Part shown: positions 1 to 7,777 of the stretch, piece after piece
Position numbering within the stretch: position 1 is the first letter of the stretch
How the letters are laid out: every line of letters begins with the position of its first letter
NCBI GenBank assembly: GCA_009937635.1
Contig: JAACFF010000020.1
Coordinates: forward strand, 1-33,106
Reading direction: 5' to 3'
Length of the DNA stretch: 33,106 nucleotides
DNA from: Chloroflexota bacterium
GTDB lineage: Bacteria > Chloroflexota > Anaerolineae > Promineifilales > Promineifilaceae
Position numbers and translations under genes: made by a program
The notes under the pieces: model-generated
Told to the model about the DNA's origin: nothing
What the model saw: the letters and a program-made list of their open reading frames with translations, nothing else
Databases searched by the model: none

Positions 1-362
1 GCCGATTTGAGCAATGAGAGCTGGTCAATATCCTGTAATGCGCCGCGCCCACGAAGCGCGGTCGGCACTGCTCCGCCGATTAGTACCACTGGCGACTGTG
101 CTGCCTGTGCGTTCTTAACGGCCGTCACGGTATTGGTGACGCCGGGGCCCGCCGTCACCGCTGCAACTCCTGGAATTCCTGTCAACCGGGCAGTTGCATC
201 CGCTGCAAAAACAGCCGTAGCTTCATGTCGCGTATCGATAACTCGAATGCCCTGCCGCTTGGCTCCCACCAATATCGGCGAGATATGACCCCCACAGAGC
301 GTGAAAAGAAATTGAACACCCTGGTTGCGTAATACCTGAGCTATAAGTTCACCACCGTTCAT
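1..362 (-). CDS. Thiamine-diphosphate-dependent enzyme, acetolactate-synthase-like (N-terminal part, cut by window edge)
   Basis: The first 120 residues of a ThDP enzyme are visible; the rest lies beyond base 1. They match the N-terminal pyrimidine-binding domain of the acetolactate synthase/benzoylformate decarboxylase superfamily. The start has the [16 protein letters not shown] helix and a GGH turn. Then comes [18 protein letters not shown], whose Glu47 is the family's cofactor-activating glutamate, then TAGPGVTN and a QSPVVLIGG strand. The start ATG has a GAGGAG ribosome site seven bases upstream, and this site overlaps the stop codon of the histidine kinase gene (gap 10 bp). The gene is therefore the third member of the regulator-kinase operon and is probably translationally coupled. 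The substrate cannot be judged from this part. Members of this family include true acetolactate synthases as well as many decarboxylases and lyases, so a biosynthetic ilvB role is not claimed. Confidence 0.85.
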   Translation of the reverse strand, partial: MNGGELIAQVLRNQGVQFLFTLCGGHISPILVGAKRQGIRVIDTRHEATAVFAADATARLTGIPGVAAVTAGPGVTNTVTAVKNAQAAQSPVVLIGGAVPTALRGRGALQDIDQLSLLKS

Positions 363-372
363 TATATTCTCC

Positions 373-1452
373 TCAAGTTCTTTCCAGGGGCATGGATATG
401 ATAAAAACGCTACCTTGTCCGCTTCCCGGGCTGGTGACTGTTATGGAACTCTCGTGGGCTTCGACAATTGCTTTGACGATTGCCAGCCCTAAACCCGTGC
501 TGTTTCTATCACGACTGCGAGCCTTGTCGATCCGGTAAAATCGTTCAAAGACGTACGGTAATTGATCGGCAGGGATACCTTCACCAGTGTCAGCAATCCA
601 TATTTGCAGATTGCCCTGAACTTGTTCGACCGAAACCGTGATCGTCCCACCATTTGGCGTGTGGCGCAGGGCATTATCAAGTAAATTGTGTATAGCCTGG
701 CGCATGCGGGCTCTATCGATAGTGACCTTCTCGGGCATGGTGCCCAACAGCTCCACACGTAAATCGATGTTTCTGGCAGACGCAAGGGGGTTGAATGAGG
801 AGGCCGTCTGTTTTACAAGCGTCGCGATATCCGTTTCCTGTTTAAAAAGAGGCAATTGTTGTGCCTCCGCTTGAGCCAGGACGTGTAGATCATTCACCAA
901 CACTGATAAATGCTGAGTCTGATCGACCAGGCGCATTATTTCATCCTTGTTAAGAGGGTACACATCGTCCAGGATTGCCTGCAAATTGCCCTGTAAAATA
1001 TGGACCGGATGGCGCAATTCGTGAGTCACATCGGCCAAGAGGTTGCGGCGCAGCTTTTCCTCTTGTTCCAACTGTGCCGCCATATTGTTAAAGGCGATGG
1101 CCACCGCCACCATTTCCTGGCTGCCATGTACAGGAACGCGGTGGCTCAAGTCTTGCCCTGCAATTGCGCCCGCGCCATCCTCCAACTCAGATAATGGCTT
1201 GGTGAGGCTGCGACTCATCCATACACCGGCGCTAATGGCAATGACGCCGACGACAATGGCTACAACCGTCACGTCCGGAGCGAAGTCCGTGCGACGCTGG
1301 CTTTCGAAATACTCGATAACCTCAGGTGGAGGCGGGTTCTCAGAGTCACGGCTCCCACTACTGGTCAGACGCACGGTTAATGTGATGGCCAGAACCGCAA
1401 CGACAACTACGGCCGTAAATAGTAAACTTAGACGAATCCAAAGGCGGTTCAT
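373..1452 (-). CDS. Membrane sensor histidine kinase, HAMP-HisKA-HATPase (BaeS-like)
   Basis: A 359-residue two-component sensor. A first membrane helix (about residues 8-28) is followed by a very short outer loop of about 30 residues. A second helix (60-80) leads into a HAMP linker (80-135). The HisKA dimerisation helix holds the H-box [11 protein letters not shown] with phospho-acceptor His144. The ATPase domain shows the N-box ([10 protein letters not shown], 255-264), G1 box (DTGEGIP, 288-294), F-box (FERFYR) and G2 box (GLGLAIV, 320-326). The start overlaps the regulator's stop by four bases (ATGA), so the pair is translated together. Odd point: the residue four after the histidine, usually Thr or Asn and needed for phosphatase activity in HisKA kinases, is His148. 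With so small an outer loop, the signal is probably sensed in or at the membrane. Kinase identity is certain; the stimulus is unknown. Confidence 0.95.
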   Translation of the reverse strand: MNRLWIRLSLLFTAVVVVAVLAITLTVRLTSSGSRDSENPPPPEVIEYFESQRRTDFAPDVTVVAIVVGVIAISAGVWMSRSLTKPLSELEDGAGAIAGQDLSHRVPVHGSQEMVAVAIAFNNMAAQLEQEEKLRRNLLADVTHELRHPVHILQGNLQAILDDVYPLNKDEIMRLVDQTQHLSVLVNDLHVLAQAEAQQLPLFKQETDIATLVKQTASSFNPLASARNIDLRVELLGTMPEKVTIDRARMRQAIHNLLDNALRHTPNGGTITVSVEQVQGNLQIWIADTGEGIPADQLPYVFERFYRIDKARSRDRNSTGLGLAIVKAIVEAHESSITVTSPGSGQGSVFIISMPLERT

Positions 1453-2141
1453 GTGCTGGCAGTCAATCGATATCCAACGCCGTACACGGTGTGGATATAA
1501 GTGGGATTGCGCGGGTCTGGCTCGATCTTTTGCCGTAAATTGCGAATGTGGCTGTCAAGCGTTCGTTCCAGCCCTTCATAGTCGAGCCCCATTCCTTTGC
1601 GGATCAAATCGCTACGAGTAAAAACAAATCCTTCTTGCTGCATGAGGACGTGTAGTAAGTTGAACTCGGTTGGTGTCAGATCGATTGACTGACCATCGAC
1701 CTCGACAATTCGCCGGTCCACATCCATTTCCAGCCTCCCAACGCGCAATGTGTTGGTTAGGAAGGCATCTTGGTTCCGCAGGCGTGCCCTGACCCGTGCG
1801 ACCACCTCGCGAGGATTGTAAGGTTTGGTTACGTAATCATCTGCCCCAAGCTCCAGTCCAATGATTTTGTCCGTATCATCTACACGTGCTGTCAGCATTA
1901 TGATCGGAATATGTGCAAGCGAGGGATCCCGGCGTGCCAGCCTGGTGATATCGTAACCATCCCGGTCGGGAAGCATCAGATCGAGGAGAACAAGATCCGG
2001 CTTTTCTCGCCGTAAGTTATGGACGGCCGATTCGCCATCATAGGCGACCAAGACTTCGTACCCGGCCTGTTCCAGGTAGGCACGCATAAGTCGCACCACT
2101 TCGCGGTCGTCGTCCACGACCAGAATTCTCTCATTGGCCAT
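1449..2141 (-). CDS. OmpR/PhoB-family response regulator
   Basis: A 230-residue regulator. The receiver domain (1-120) has the acidic pocket D10-D12, phospho-acceptor Asp54 in LLDLMLPD, switch Thr84 and conserved Lys106 in the TKPYNP turn. The C-terminal winged helix (about 130-228) has the LTPTEFNLLHVL start, the RTLDSHIRNLRQKIE recognition helix and the VYGVGYRL hairpin. It heads the operon with the histidine kinase (four-base overlap) and the ThDP enzyme. OmpR-type regulators bind direct repeats spaced by one helical turn. Such a site, three TGCAG words 11 bp apart, lies 164 bp upstream of this start, and another lies in front of the efflux operon. Hence I infer autoregulation and control of efflux. 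The gene's own ATG lacks a good ribosome site, but a 14-codon leader ORF stops four bases before it. Confidence 0.95.
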   Translation of the reverse strand: MANERILVVDDDREVVRLMRAYLEQAGYEVLVAYDGESAVHNLRREKPDLVLLDLMLPDRDGYDITRLARRDPSLAHIPIIMLTARVDDTDKIIGLELGADDYVTKPYNPREVVARVRARLRNQDAFLTNTLRVGRLEMDVDRRIVEVDGQSIDLTPTEFNLLHVLMQQEGFVFTRSDLIRKGMGLDYEGLERTLDSHIRNLRQKIEPDPRNPTYIHTVYGVGYRLTAST

Positions 2142-2145
2142 ACTG

Positions 2146-2190
2146 CTAGCTAAGGGTTGCGATAAGTTTATCGCCAGACAAAGTCATCAT
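2146..2190 (-). CDS. Possible 14-residue leader peptide upstream of the response regulator
   Basis: Reading MMTLSGDKLIATLS and then stop. It has an AAGGG ribosome-like site seven bases before its ATG and ends four bases before the regulator's ATG, which itself has no convincing ribosome site. This arrangement suggests translational coupling. The ORF includes the palindrome at 2159-2174. It is too short for a coding-bias test, so it remains a proposal. Confidence 0.3.
   Translation of the reverse strand: MMTLSGDKLIATLS
2159..2174. promoter_or_regulatory. Perfect inverted repeat just upstream of the response regulator
   Basis: GCGATAAGTTTATCGC has two 7-base arms around a 2-base centre and lies 18 bp before the regulator ATG. 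It could be a protein-binding palindrome or a small hairpin in the regulator's leader. The centre is too small for an unstrained full-length RNA stem, which favours a DNA operator. No transcription factor is identified. Confidence 0.4.
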
Positions 2191-2304
2191 CGCAGTTCCC
2201 TTATTTCTCCTGATGAACATACTTTAGCACTTCACCCTACCATCTTCAACCGGGTTTCGCACCAGGTCGCATAAGTGCCACACATCTATTTTCGCAAACG
2301 AATC

Positions 2305-2331
2305 TGCAGAAATTGTGCAGGGCCAGTGCAG
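2305..2331. promoter_or_regulatory. Triple TGCAG direct repeat, 11-bp period (candidate response-regulator site)
   Basis: TGCAG occurs at 2305-2309, 2316-2320 and 2327-2331, with exactly 11 bp from each to the next. OmpR/PhoB regulators typically bind tandem half-sites with such spacing. The site lies between the divergent response regulator (start 2141) and the MFS gene (start 2393). It has a near twin at 9483-9509: the first 18 bases from TCTGCAGAAA onward differ at only two positions. Candidate -10 boxes for the MFS gene are TAGGAT at 2356-2361 and TAAAAT at 2379-2384. Binding by the local regulator is an inference. Confidence 0.6.
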
Positions 2332-2392
2332 TACCTAAGTAAATCGCTAACCAGTTAGGATCACGATTACGCATCAGATAAAATACCCGCCT

Positions 2393-3616
2393 ATGTCTGA
2401 TCCTCAAGCAACCATTATCCACGCCCTCGATGAAAAATCGGCCATGCAAGATGAAGCGGTGTCCGGCGCATTCCAAACTGGTCAAGTAGGCTCCATCGCA
2501 GCTGGGCATCTCACTCATGATGTTTACAGCTCCTTTCTAACTCCACTACTCCCATTGATTCAAAAGAGCATGGGTCTAAGCTATACGTTGGCCGGCAGCC
2601 TCGTCATCTTTACTCAAATACCCAGCTTGCTCAATCCTTTTATTGGTTATATGGCTGATAGGATCAGCGTGCGTTACTTCGTCATTCTGGCACCTGCCCT
2701 AACGGCGACTTTTTTTAGCAGCATCGGTCTGGTGTCAAGTTACGTTGCCCTAGCGCTCCTACTGTTTGCAGCGGGTCTTAGCATCGCTGCCTTCCATGCG
2801 CCGGCTCCAGCCATGATCGCCAAAGTATCTGGGCGGCGTGTTGGGGCAGGGATGAGTATTTTTATGGCAGCCGGAGAGTTTGCACGGGCGATTGGACCCT
2901 TATTTGTCGTCGCTGGCGTGGCTTGGTTTGGATTGGATGGCATCTGGCGACTGGCGGCAGTAGGCTGGTTGATGTCCCTATTTCTCTATTTCCGCTTGAG
3001 ACGGGTACCCGCCACCCCTCGCAACCAAAACGGCGCTTCCTTGTCCACATTTTGGCCACAAGCACGACGTGTTTTTCCACCCTTAACCTGGCTGCTGCTC
3101 GGCCGTATTTTCATGCTCGCGGCTCTGACTACCTATTTACCCATCTACATGAGTGATGTACGGGAAGGGACGTTGTGGTTGGCGGCCGCGTCATTGACCG
3201 TTTTAGAAGCGGCGGGTGTGGCGGGCGCCTTGCTTTCTGGTACGCTGAGTGACCGCTTCGGCCGCAAACGCGTTTTATTCTTCTTGTTGTGTACAGCCCC
3301 AATATTGCTTCTCGCTTTTGTCTACGGGCCTGCCTGGCTAGCATTGCCCTTGCTTCTGCTGTTGGGCTTCATATCGATATCACCCCAACCAGTCATGTTG
3401 GCTACCGTTCAAGATCAGTTCCCGGAAAACCGGGCCTTGGGCAATGGCACCTTTCTGGCGCTTAACTTTCTGATACGAGCTTTGGGAATATGGGTGGTAG
3501 GTATGTTTGCCGACGCTTTTGACTTAAATATCGCCTTCACTGTAGCCGCTTTCCTTGCCTTGCTAAGTATCCCTGCCGTGTTTTTTCTACCTGCCAAACG
3601 AATGGAAGTCGCCTGA
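2393..3616 (+). CDS. MFS transporter, fosmidomycin-resistance (Fsr)-like
   Basis: A 407-residue major facilitator protein with about twelve hydrophobic helices. The N-terminal part resembles the Fsr-type subgroup: GHLTHDVYSSFLTPLLPLI in helix 1, a PFIGYMADR loop between helices 2 and 3, then AAFHAPAPAMIAKVSG. The central loop (about 205-225) is polar. The second half opens with GTLSDRFGRKR, the repeated MFS signature between helices 8 and 9. This subgroup exports drugs or metabolites, and the true substrate is unknown. It is divergent from the two-component operon and shares with it the TGCAG triple repeat, so joint control is likely. No ribosome site precedes the ATG, and TAAAAT ends eight bases before it, so the message may be leaderless. 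A later start at residue 18 is possible. It converges with the efflux operon, with a 16 bp gap. Confidence 0.88.
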   Translation: MSDPQATIIHALDEKSAMQDEAVSGAFQTGQVGSIAAGHLTHDVYSSFLTPLLPLIQKSMGLSYTLAGSLVIFTQIPSLLNPFIGYMADRISVRYFVILAPALTATFFSSIGLVSSYVALALLLFAAGLSIAAFHAPAPAMIAKVSGRRVGAGMSIFMAAGEFARAIGPLFVVAGVAWFGLDGIWRLAAVGWLMSLFLYFRLRRVPATPRNQNGASLSTFWPQARRVFPPLTWLLLGRIFMLAALTTYLPIYMSDVREGTLWLAAASLTVLEAAGVAGALLSGTLSDRFGRKRVLFFLLCTAPILLLAFVYGPAWLALPLLLLLGFISISPQPVMLATVQDQFPENRALGNGTFLALNFLIRALGIWVVGMFADAFDLNIAFTVAAFLALLSIPAVFFLPAKRMEVA

Positions 3617-3632
3617 CGGTTCACACGTGCAT

Positions 3633-3935
3633 TTACGGAATATCTCCTTTTCTGTCATCACTAGGCTCAAATGCCTCGTTTCTAGCTTTGTTTTCCAACC
3701 GTTCGCGCCAATTCTGCATGGCTGTTAGCAACAGCCAGGGCAGCAGAATCAGCGCTGCCCCACCCAATAGACAGGGTAGGGCGGTCAATAATGCTTCGGG
3801 TCCGTAGATTACCGCTATTAAAAAACCGCCAACAACCACCAAGGTAAATAATACCAGGATCAGGTATTTGCGGTCGCTCTCACGTCGCCTACGGCGCGTA
3901 TTGCTTGGTGGCAAAGGGTTGTCGTTGCTACTCAT
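3633..3935 (-). CDS. Small two-helix membrane protein of the efflux operon
   Basis: A 100-residue protein not recognised as a named family. A basic N-terminal stretch (TRRRRRESDRKY, about 13-24) precedes two adjacent hydrophobic segments (about 25-43 and 47-70). A charged cytoplasmic tail follows (NWRERLENKARNEAFEPSDDRKGDIP). The reading frame is open further upstream. I chose the ATG at 3935 because it overlaps the permease stop by eight bases (ATGAGTAG), which fits coupling. It is the last gene of the efflux operon, so it could be an accessory subunit of the transporter. This is inferred from position only. Confidence 0.6.
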   Translation of the reverse strand: MSSNDNPLPPSNTRRRRRESDRKYLILVLFTLVVVGGFLIAVIYGPEALLTALPCLLGGAALILLPWLLLTAMQNWRERLENKARNEAFEPSDDRKGDIP

Positions 3936-5148
3936 AGCGCAGAGCTTCAATTGGACGCAAATTGGATGCGCGCCAGGCCGGGTAAATGCCAAAGATGAGA
4001 CCCACCGCCGCCGCAAAACTTGCAGATAGCAGCACAGTACCCAAGTCAATAGCCATCGTGAGATCGAATATTGTGCCCGCGAGAGACGAAATAGCCCATC
4101 CCAACATTATTCCTATGGCACCGCCCAGCAAGCTGAGCACCATCGATTCCAAAAGAAACTGCGTCAAAATATCCCTTCGAAGCGCCCCAATAGCCTTTCG
4201 TATGCCAATCTCGCGTGTTCGTTCAGTAACACTGACCAGCATGATGTTCATAATGCCGATGCCGCCAACTACCAGGGAAATGGCCGCAATAGCACCTAGA
4301 AATGCGGTCATTGACCCGATAACCGTGTTTACCGTGTCCAGGAGGCTCGACTGATCAAAAATCCTAAAGTCATCGTCATCCCCATAGTTAATACCATGTC
4401 TATCTCGCAGCGTTTTCGTAATCTCGTTGATGGCCTGCTCAACTGATTCGCTGTCGGCCGCTTGCATCGTAATGGAGGACACTATTTTATCGCCGCTTCG
4501 TGTCCGATCTGTATACAGCCGGCTTTGGGCAGTCGTCAAGGGTACGTAAACCGTGTCATCAGTGTTGCCGGCCAATCCGCCCCCAGATTCCTCTAACACG
4601 CCTACCACTTCATAACTGACTCCATTGATTCGGATCTGTTCACCTACGGGAAATTCTGTGCCAAACAACTCTGAAGCAATCCCCGCGCCCAATACGGCCA
4701 CCCTTGCGCTCGTGTCTAGATCGTTATTAGTTAATCCATCACCTAGCTGGAATTCGTCCAGGCTATTCATTTCCAGGTAATTAGCCATGATGCCGGAGAC
4801 AGTAGTGGTTTTTGATTCACCTCCAAATACCACCGCCACGTTGCCGTCGATCTTGGCCGTAATGTCGCTGACGCTAGGTACATTGAGGGGATCTGAAAGA
4901 GCTTCTACGTCATTGAAGCTCAAGGCTTGATATCCGCCGCTGCCCTCGACATCAGTGGAGACGTTTATTAAATTCGTGCCAATAGAGGTGATTTGATTGG
5001 TGATGTCCTCGCTAAATCCATTGCCAATGGCCATCAAGGCAATAACAGAAGCCACGCCGATGATCACCCCCAGCATCGTCAGAATGGATCGCATTCTATT
5101 GGCCAAGATTGCATCCAGGGCGGTTGTGAAGCTTTCCGTAATATCCAT
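3928..5148 (-). CDS. MacB/FtsX-type ABC transporter permease
   Basis: A 406-residue permease of the MacB/LolC (FtsX) superfamily. One N-terminal membrane helix (about 20-41, following LDAILANRMRSILTMLGVIIG) is followed by a large outer MacB_PCD domain (about 45-270). Three C-terminal helices (about 280-400) include the conserved ERTREIGIRKAIGALRRDI coupling segment and the ending RPIEALRYE. I chose the ATG at 5148, which has AGGAG seven bases upstream. An in-frame GTG at 5154 sits directly against that ribosome site and is less likely. It works with the ATPase encoded just upstream and with the two adaptors. Proteins of this type move peptides, lipids or macrolide-like compounds outward by a mechanotransmission cycle rather than by forming a channel. 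The substrate cannot be read from the sequence. Confidence 0.93.
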   Translation of the reverse strand: MDITESFTTALDAILANRMRSILTMLGVIIGVASVIALMAIGNGFSEDITNQITSIGTNLINVSTDVEGSGGYQALSFNDVEALSDPLNVPSVSDITAKIDGNVAVVFGGESKTTTVSGIMANYLEMNSLDEFQLGDGLTNNDLDTSARVAVLGAGIASELFGTEFPVGEQIRINGVSYEVVGVLEESGGGLAGNTDDTVYVPLTTAQSRLYTDRTRSGDKIVSSITMQAADSESVEQAINEITKTLRDRHGINYGDDDDFRIFDQSSLLDTVNTVIGSMTAFLGAIAAISLVVGGIGIMNIMLVSVTERTREIGIRKAIGALRRDILTQFLLESMVLSLLGGAIGIMLGWAISSLAGTIFDLTMAIDLGTVLLSASFAAAVGLIFGIYPAWRASNLRPIEALRYE

Positions 5149-5238
5149 AATCACACTCCTATAGATTTCGCTGTTGACGATTTTCGTTTACCATTTCTGT
5201 AATTCTTTGAGTTCAAAAAAGAGTCACCATGTTGTTAA

Positions 5239-5997
5239 TTACTGGTCCCCGTTCACAATCAGCCCATCTCTGAGCCAGATAACTCGGTGTGCGCGCTCGG
5301 CAACCATGGACTCGTGAGTTACGGTAATGATTGTCATTCCCTGTTGGTTAAGCTTGCTAAATAGATCCATGATCTCGTCGCCGGTTTGGGAGTCCAGAGC
5401 GCCGGTGGGCTCATCGGCCAGGATGATGCTTGGCCGTGTTACCAGCGCGCGCGCGATGGCGACACGTTGCTGTTGGCCGCCGGACAGTTCGTCCGGGCGG
5501 TGATCCATACGATCTGCCAAGCCAACCTTCGTAAGCGCTTCGGCGGCATGCCGCAACCGTTCGCTTCGCGCGACCCCTGAGTACATTAGGGGCAAGCTGA
5601 CTTGTTTGAGGGCGGGTGTCCGCGCAAGAAGATTAAATTGCTGAAAAACAAAGCCGATGCGTTTATTGCGGATTCGGGCTCGATCATCGCTGCTCAGTTC
5701 ACTGACATCCTCGCCGTCTAATAAATAGACACCGCTATTGGGTACGTCCAGCACGCCAATCATATTCATCAATGTGCTTTTGCCTGACCCGGACGGGCCC
5801 ATAATGGCCACATATTCGCTCTCTTTTATGGTGAGGTCTACACCACGCAACGCGTGCACAACCTGTTCGCCCATTTCATAGCTCTTCGTGATATTCGTCA
5901 TTTCGATGACGTTATTCATAGCGAGCGATTCTGGCAATACGCTACTGGTAACTGCGGGTGGCGTCTCTGTTATTATCTGCTTTGTTTTTTTATTCAT
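5239..5997 (-). CDS. MacB/LolD-type ABC transporter ATPase
   Basis: An ABC ATPase with every catalytic motif intact (numbered from the chosen start): Walker [10 protein letters not shown] at 67-75, Q-loop FVFQQFNLL, signature LSGGQ at 171-175, Walker [11 protein letters not shown] with catalytic Glu196, and switch His228. The YVAIMGPSG and EPTGALD wording is typical of the LolD/MacB-partner group. The frame stays open to 6084, but that part overlaps the upstream adaptor gene. I therefore start at the ATG at 5997, 40 bp after the adaptor stop, giving 252 residues. An ATG at 5919, nearer the domain start, cannot be excluded since neither has a strong ribosome site. It energises the permease encoded next, across a gap of about 90 bp. 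Confidence 0.92.
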   Translation of the reverse strand: MNKKTKQIITETPPAVTSSVLPESLAMNNVIEMTNITKSYEMGEQVVHALRGVDLTIKESEYVAIMGPSGSGKSTLMNMIGVLDVPNSGVYLLDGEDVSELSSDDRARIRNKRIGFVFQQFNLLARTPALKQVSLPLMYSGVARSERLRHAAEALTKVGLADRMDHRPDELSGGQQQRVAIARALVTRPSIILADEPTGALDSQTGDEIMDLFSKLNQQGMTIITVTHESMVAERAHRVIWLRDGLIVNGDQ

Positions 5998-6037
5998 CTT
6001 GTGTTCCCAGGGTCCTTCCCTATGCGAATTAGTCGGC

Positions 6038-7705
6038 TCAAAAATCGGGAGGTCCATCTTGGTCACCATCGCCGCCAGGACCAAAGGTCTGCGTGGGCGC
6101 GTCGAAGTCGCCTAACACGACGACGTCGCCTTCAACCAGACCACTCACAATCTGCGTGAAATCATCGTCTTTTAGCCCAATCGTCACATCGATGGGGGTG
6201 ATGGACTTGCTGCCGTCTTCTGTAGTACGAACCAAGTTAACGGAGTAAGTCCCCTTGTCACGGTCAGCAGTAATGGCCGCATTCGGCACCAGTAGCACAT
6301 TTTCTCCAACCTCAGTTATTAGGTCTGCATTAGCCGTCATCCCCACCAGAATCGGCAGGTCACTCTGATCGAGGGTCAGGTGCACGTTAAAAGTGACTAC
6401 CCCGGAAGCGCTATCAGAGGATGCGGGTGCAATAGTTGTGATCTCGCTTTCAATCTCGTTTCGTGGCCAGGTTTCCATGGTTACCGTAGCAGGTTGTCCC
6501 ACGGACAAGCGCCCCACATCTATTTCGTCCACTGCTAAAACGACCTCTAGGCTCTTGTTGTCCACCAGTTCTACAGCCAGTCCTGAAGCGTTTTCCCCTT
6601 CGGAGATGTGTACTGCAGTGACAACACCATCAAACGGTGCAGTAAGTGTGGCATCGGCCAAAGCATGTTGTGCTTCCTTCAAAGCTGTTTGTGCCTGCGC
6701 CACGCGGGTCTCATAAGTTTTTAGACTCGCATCAGAGGGGCCTGATAACAGGCTGTCTAGCGAAGCCTCTGCGCTGGCCAGGTCTGCTTCAGCGGCAGCG
6801 ATCTCCGCCTCCGTTGCCCCCAATAATAGCGCCTCGTGCCGGGCTACAGCCGCATCATATTGAGCCGAAGCAGATGACCAGCCGGCCTGTGAAGAGGCGA
6901 CGCTGTTAGAGTCCGGGTTACGTAGTTCGTCGAGTTTCGCTTGGGCAATCGCAACCTGTGCATTCGCAACCTGGACCTCTTCGGTTGCTGCTTCCATTCG
7001 TTCATTGTCAACTTTTGGCGTGCAAGTATGTGTGCCTTGCACGTTCCCCTCACATTCGGCTAGGTTAACCCACGTATCGTGGACCGCTTGCTGCGAGTCA
7101 AGGGCTTCCTGTAAATCCTTCTCAGCAGCAAGAACATCTGCGTCACTTACCGTATTTGAGGTTTGAACCTTGCCGGAAGCCGACCACATATTCGCCTGTG
7201 CCGCCTTCACACCAGCCTCAGAAGACTCAATTTCTTCTTCAGTGGGCCCGGCAAGCAGTGCATCAAGCTTTGCTTGCGCACTGACAACAGCTGCTTCTGC
7301 CGCAGCAACTTCTTCTTCACCGGCTGCGGACAGAAGCTTGGCCAGATCTGCTTCGGCGATGGCCAAATCCTGTTCCGCAGATGCCACAGACCGCGCCAGC
7401 GCCGTACTCTTGAGTTGAACCAGCACGTCGCCCTTTTTAACGGCGTCCCCTACGGCGACTTCTAGCTGTTCTACGACGCCCGTGAAGGCCAATGACAATG
7501 CAGCTTCACGTATAGCTGAGACTTTCCCGCTTGCCGTGGCGCTTTCCGCGAGATCGCCGACAAAAGCCACGGCCGTCTCGCCAGTTTCTTCAGTCGCCAT
7601 AGCAGCCCTATCTCTACTGCGCATCACCAAGAACGCAGCCAGTCCACCAACCACGGCGATCGCCCCAATTATCCAGATCCATTTGTATTTCTTGATTGTA
7701 TCCAT
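6038..7705 (-). CDS. HlyD/MacA-type efflux adaptor with extended coiled coil (copy 2)
   Basis: A 555-residue membrane-fusion protein. An N-terminal anchor (about 10-30) is followed by a biotinyl-lipoyl half-motif, which includes [18 protein letters not shown]. Next comes an unusually long Ala/Glu-rich helical region (about 95-345), built from repeats such as [20 protein letters not shown]. The second lipoyl half, [18 protein letters not shown], is then followed by beta-barrel and membrane-proximal domains ([39 protein letters not shown]). The tail is Gly/Asp-rich. It is a clear paralogue of the gene 72 bp upstream, with the same start of the mature part (GDLA-SATASG) and the same C-terminal wording. 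A CxnC pair lies within the helical region ([17 protein letters not shown]), a small insertion absent from the paralogue. The adaptor would link the MacB-type permease to the outside of the cell. Confidence 0.92.
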   Translation of the reverse strand: MDTIKKYKWIWIIGAIAVVGGLAAFLVMRSRDRAAMATEETGETAVAFVGDLAESATASGKVSAIREAALSLAFTGVVEQLEVAVGDAVKKGDVLVQLKSTALARSVASAEQDLAIAEADLAKLLSAAGEEEVAAAEAAVVSAQAKLDALLAGPTEEEIESSEAGVKAAQANMWSASGKVQTSNTVSDADVLAAEKDLQEALDSQQAVHDTWVNLAECEGNVQGTHTCTPKVDNERMEAATEEVQVANAQVAIAQAKLDELRNPDSNSVASSQAGWSSASAQYDAAVARHEALLLGATEAEIAAAEADLASAEASLDSLLSGPSDASLKTYETRVAQAQTALKEAQHALADATLTAPFDGVVTAVHISEGENASGLAVELVDNKSLEVVLAVDEIDVGRLSVGQPATVTMETWPRNEIESEITTIAPASSDSASGVVTFNVHLTLDQSDLPILVGMTANADLITEVGENVLLVPNAAITADRDKGTYSVNLVRTTEDGSKSITPIDVTIGLKDDDFTQIVSGLVEGDVVVLGDFDAPTQTFGPGGDGDQDGPPDF

Positions 7706-7777
7706 TTGAATTTATTCCAAGCCAGACAACGAAATCTATTTGTCGACCCTAAGTCCGCTAAAACGAAAAGCGTCGGA

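Noticed and set aside
1043-1621. Plus-strand 192-residue open frame
   Set aside because: It lies wholly across the well-supported kinase and regulator genes and has no recognisable domain.
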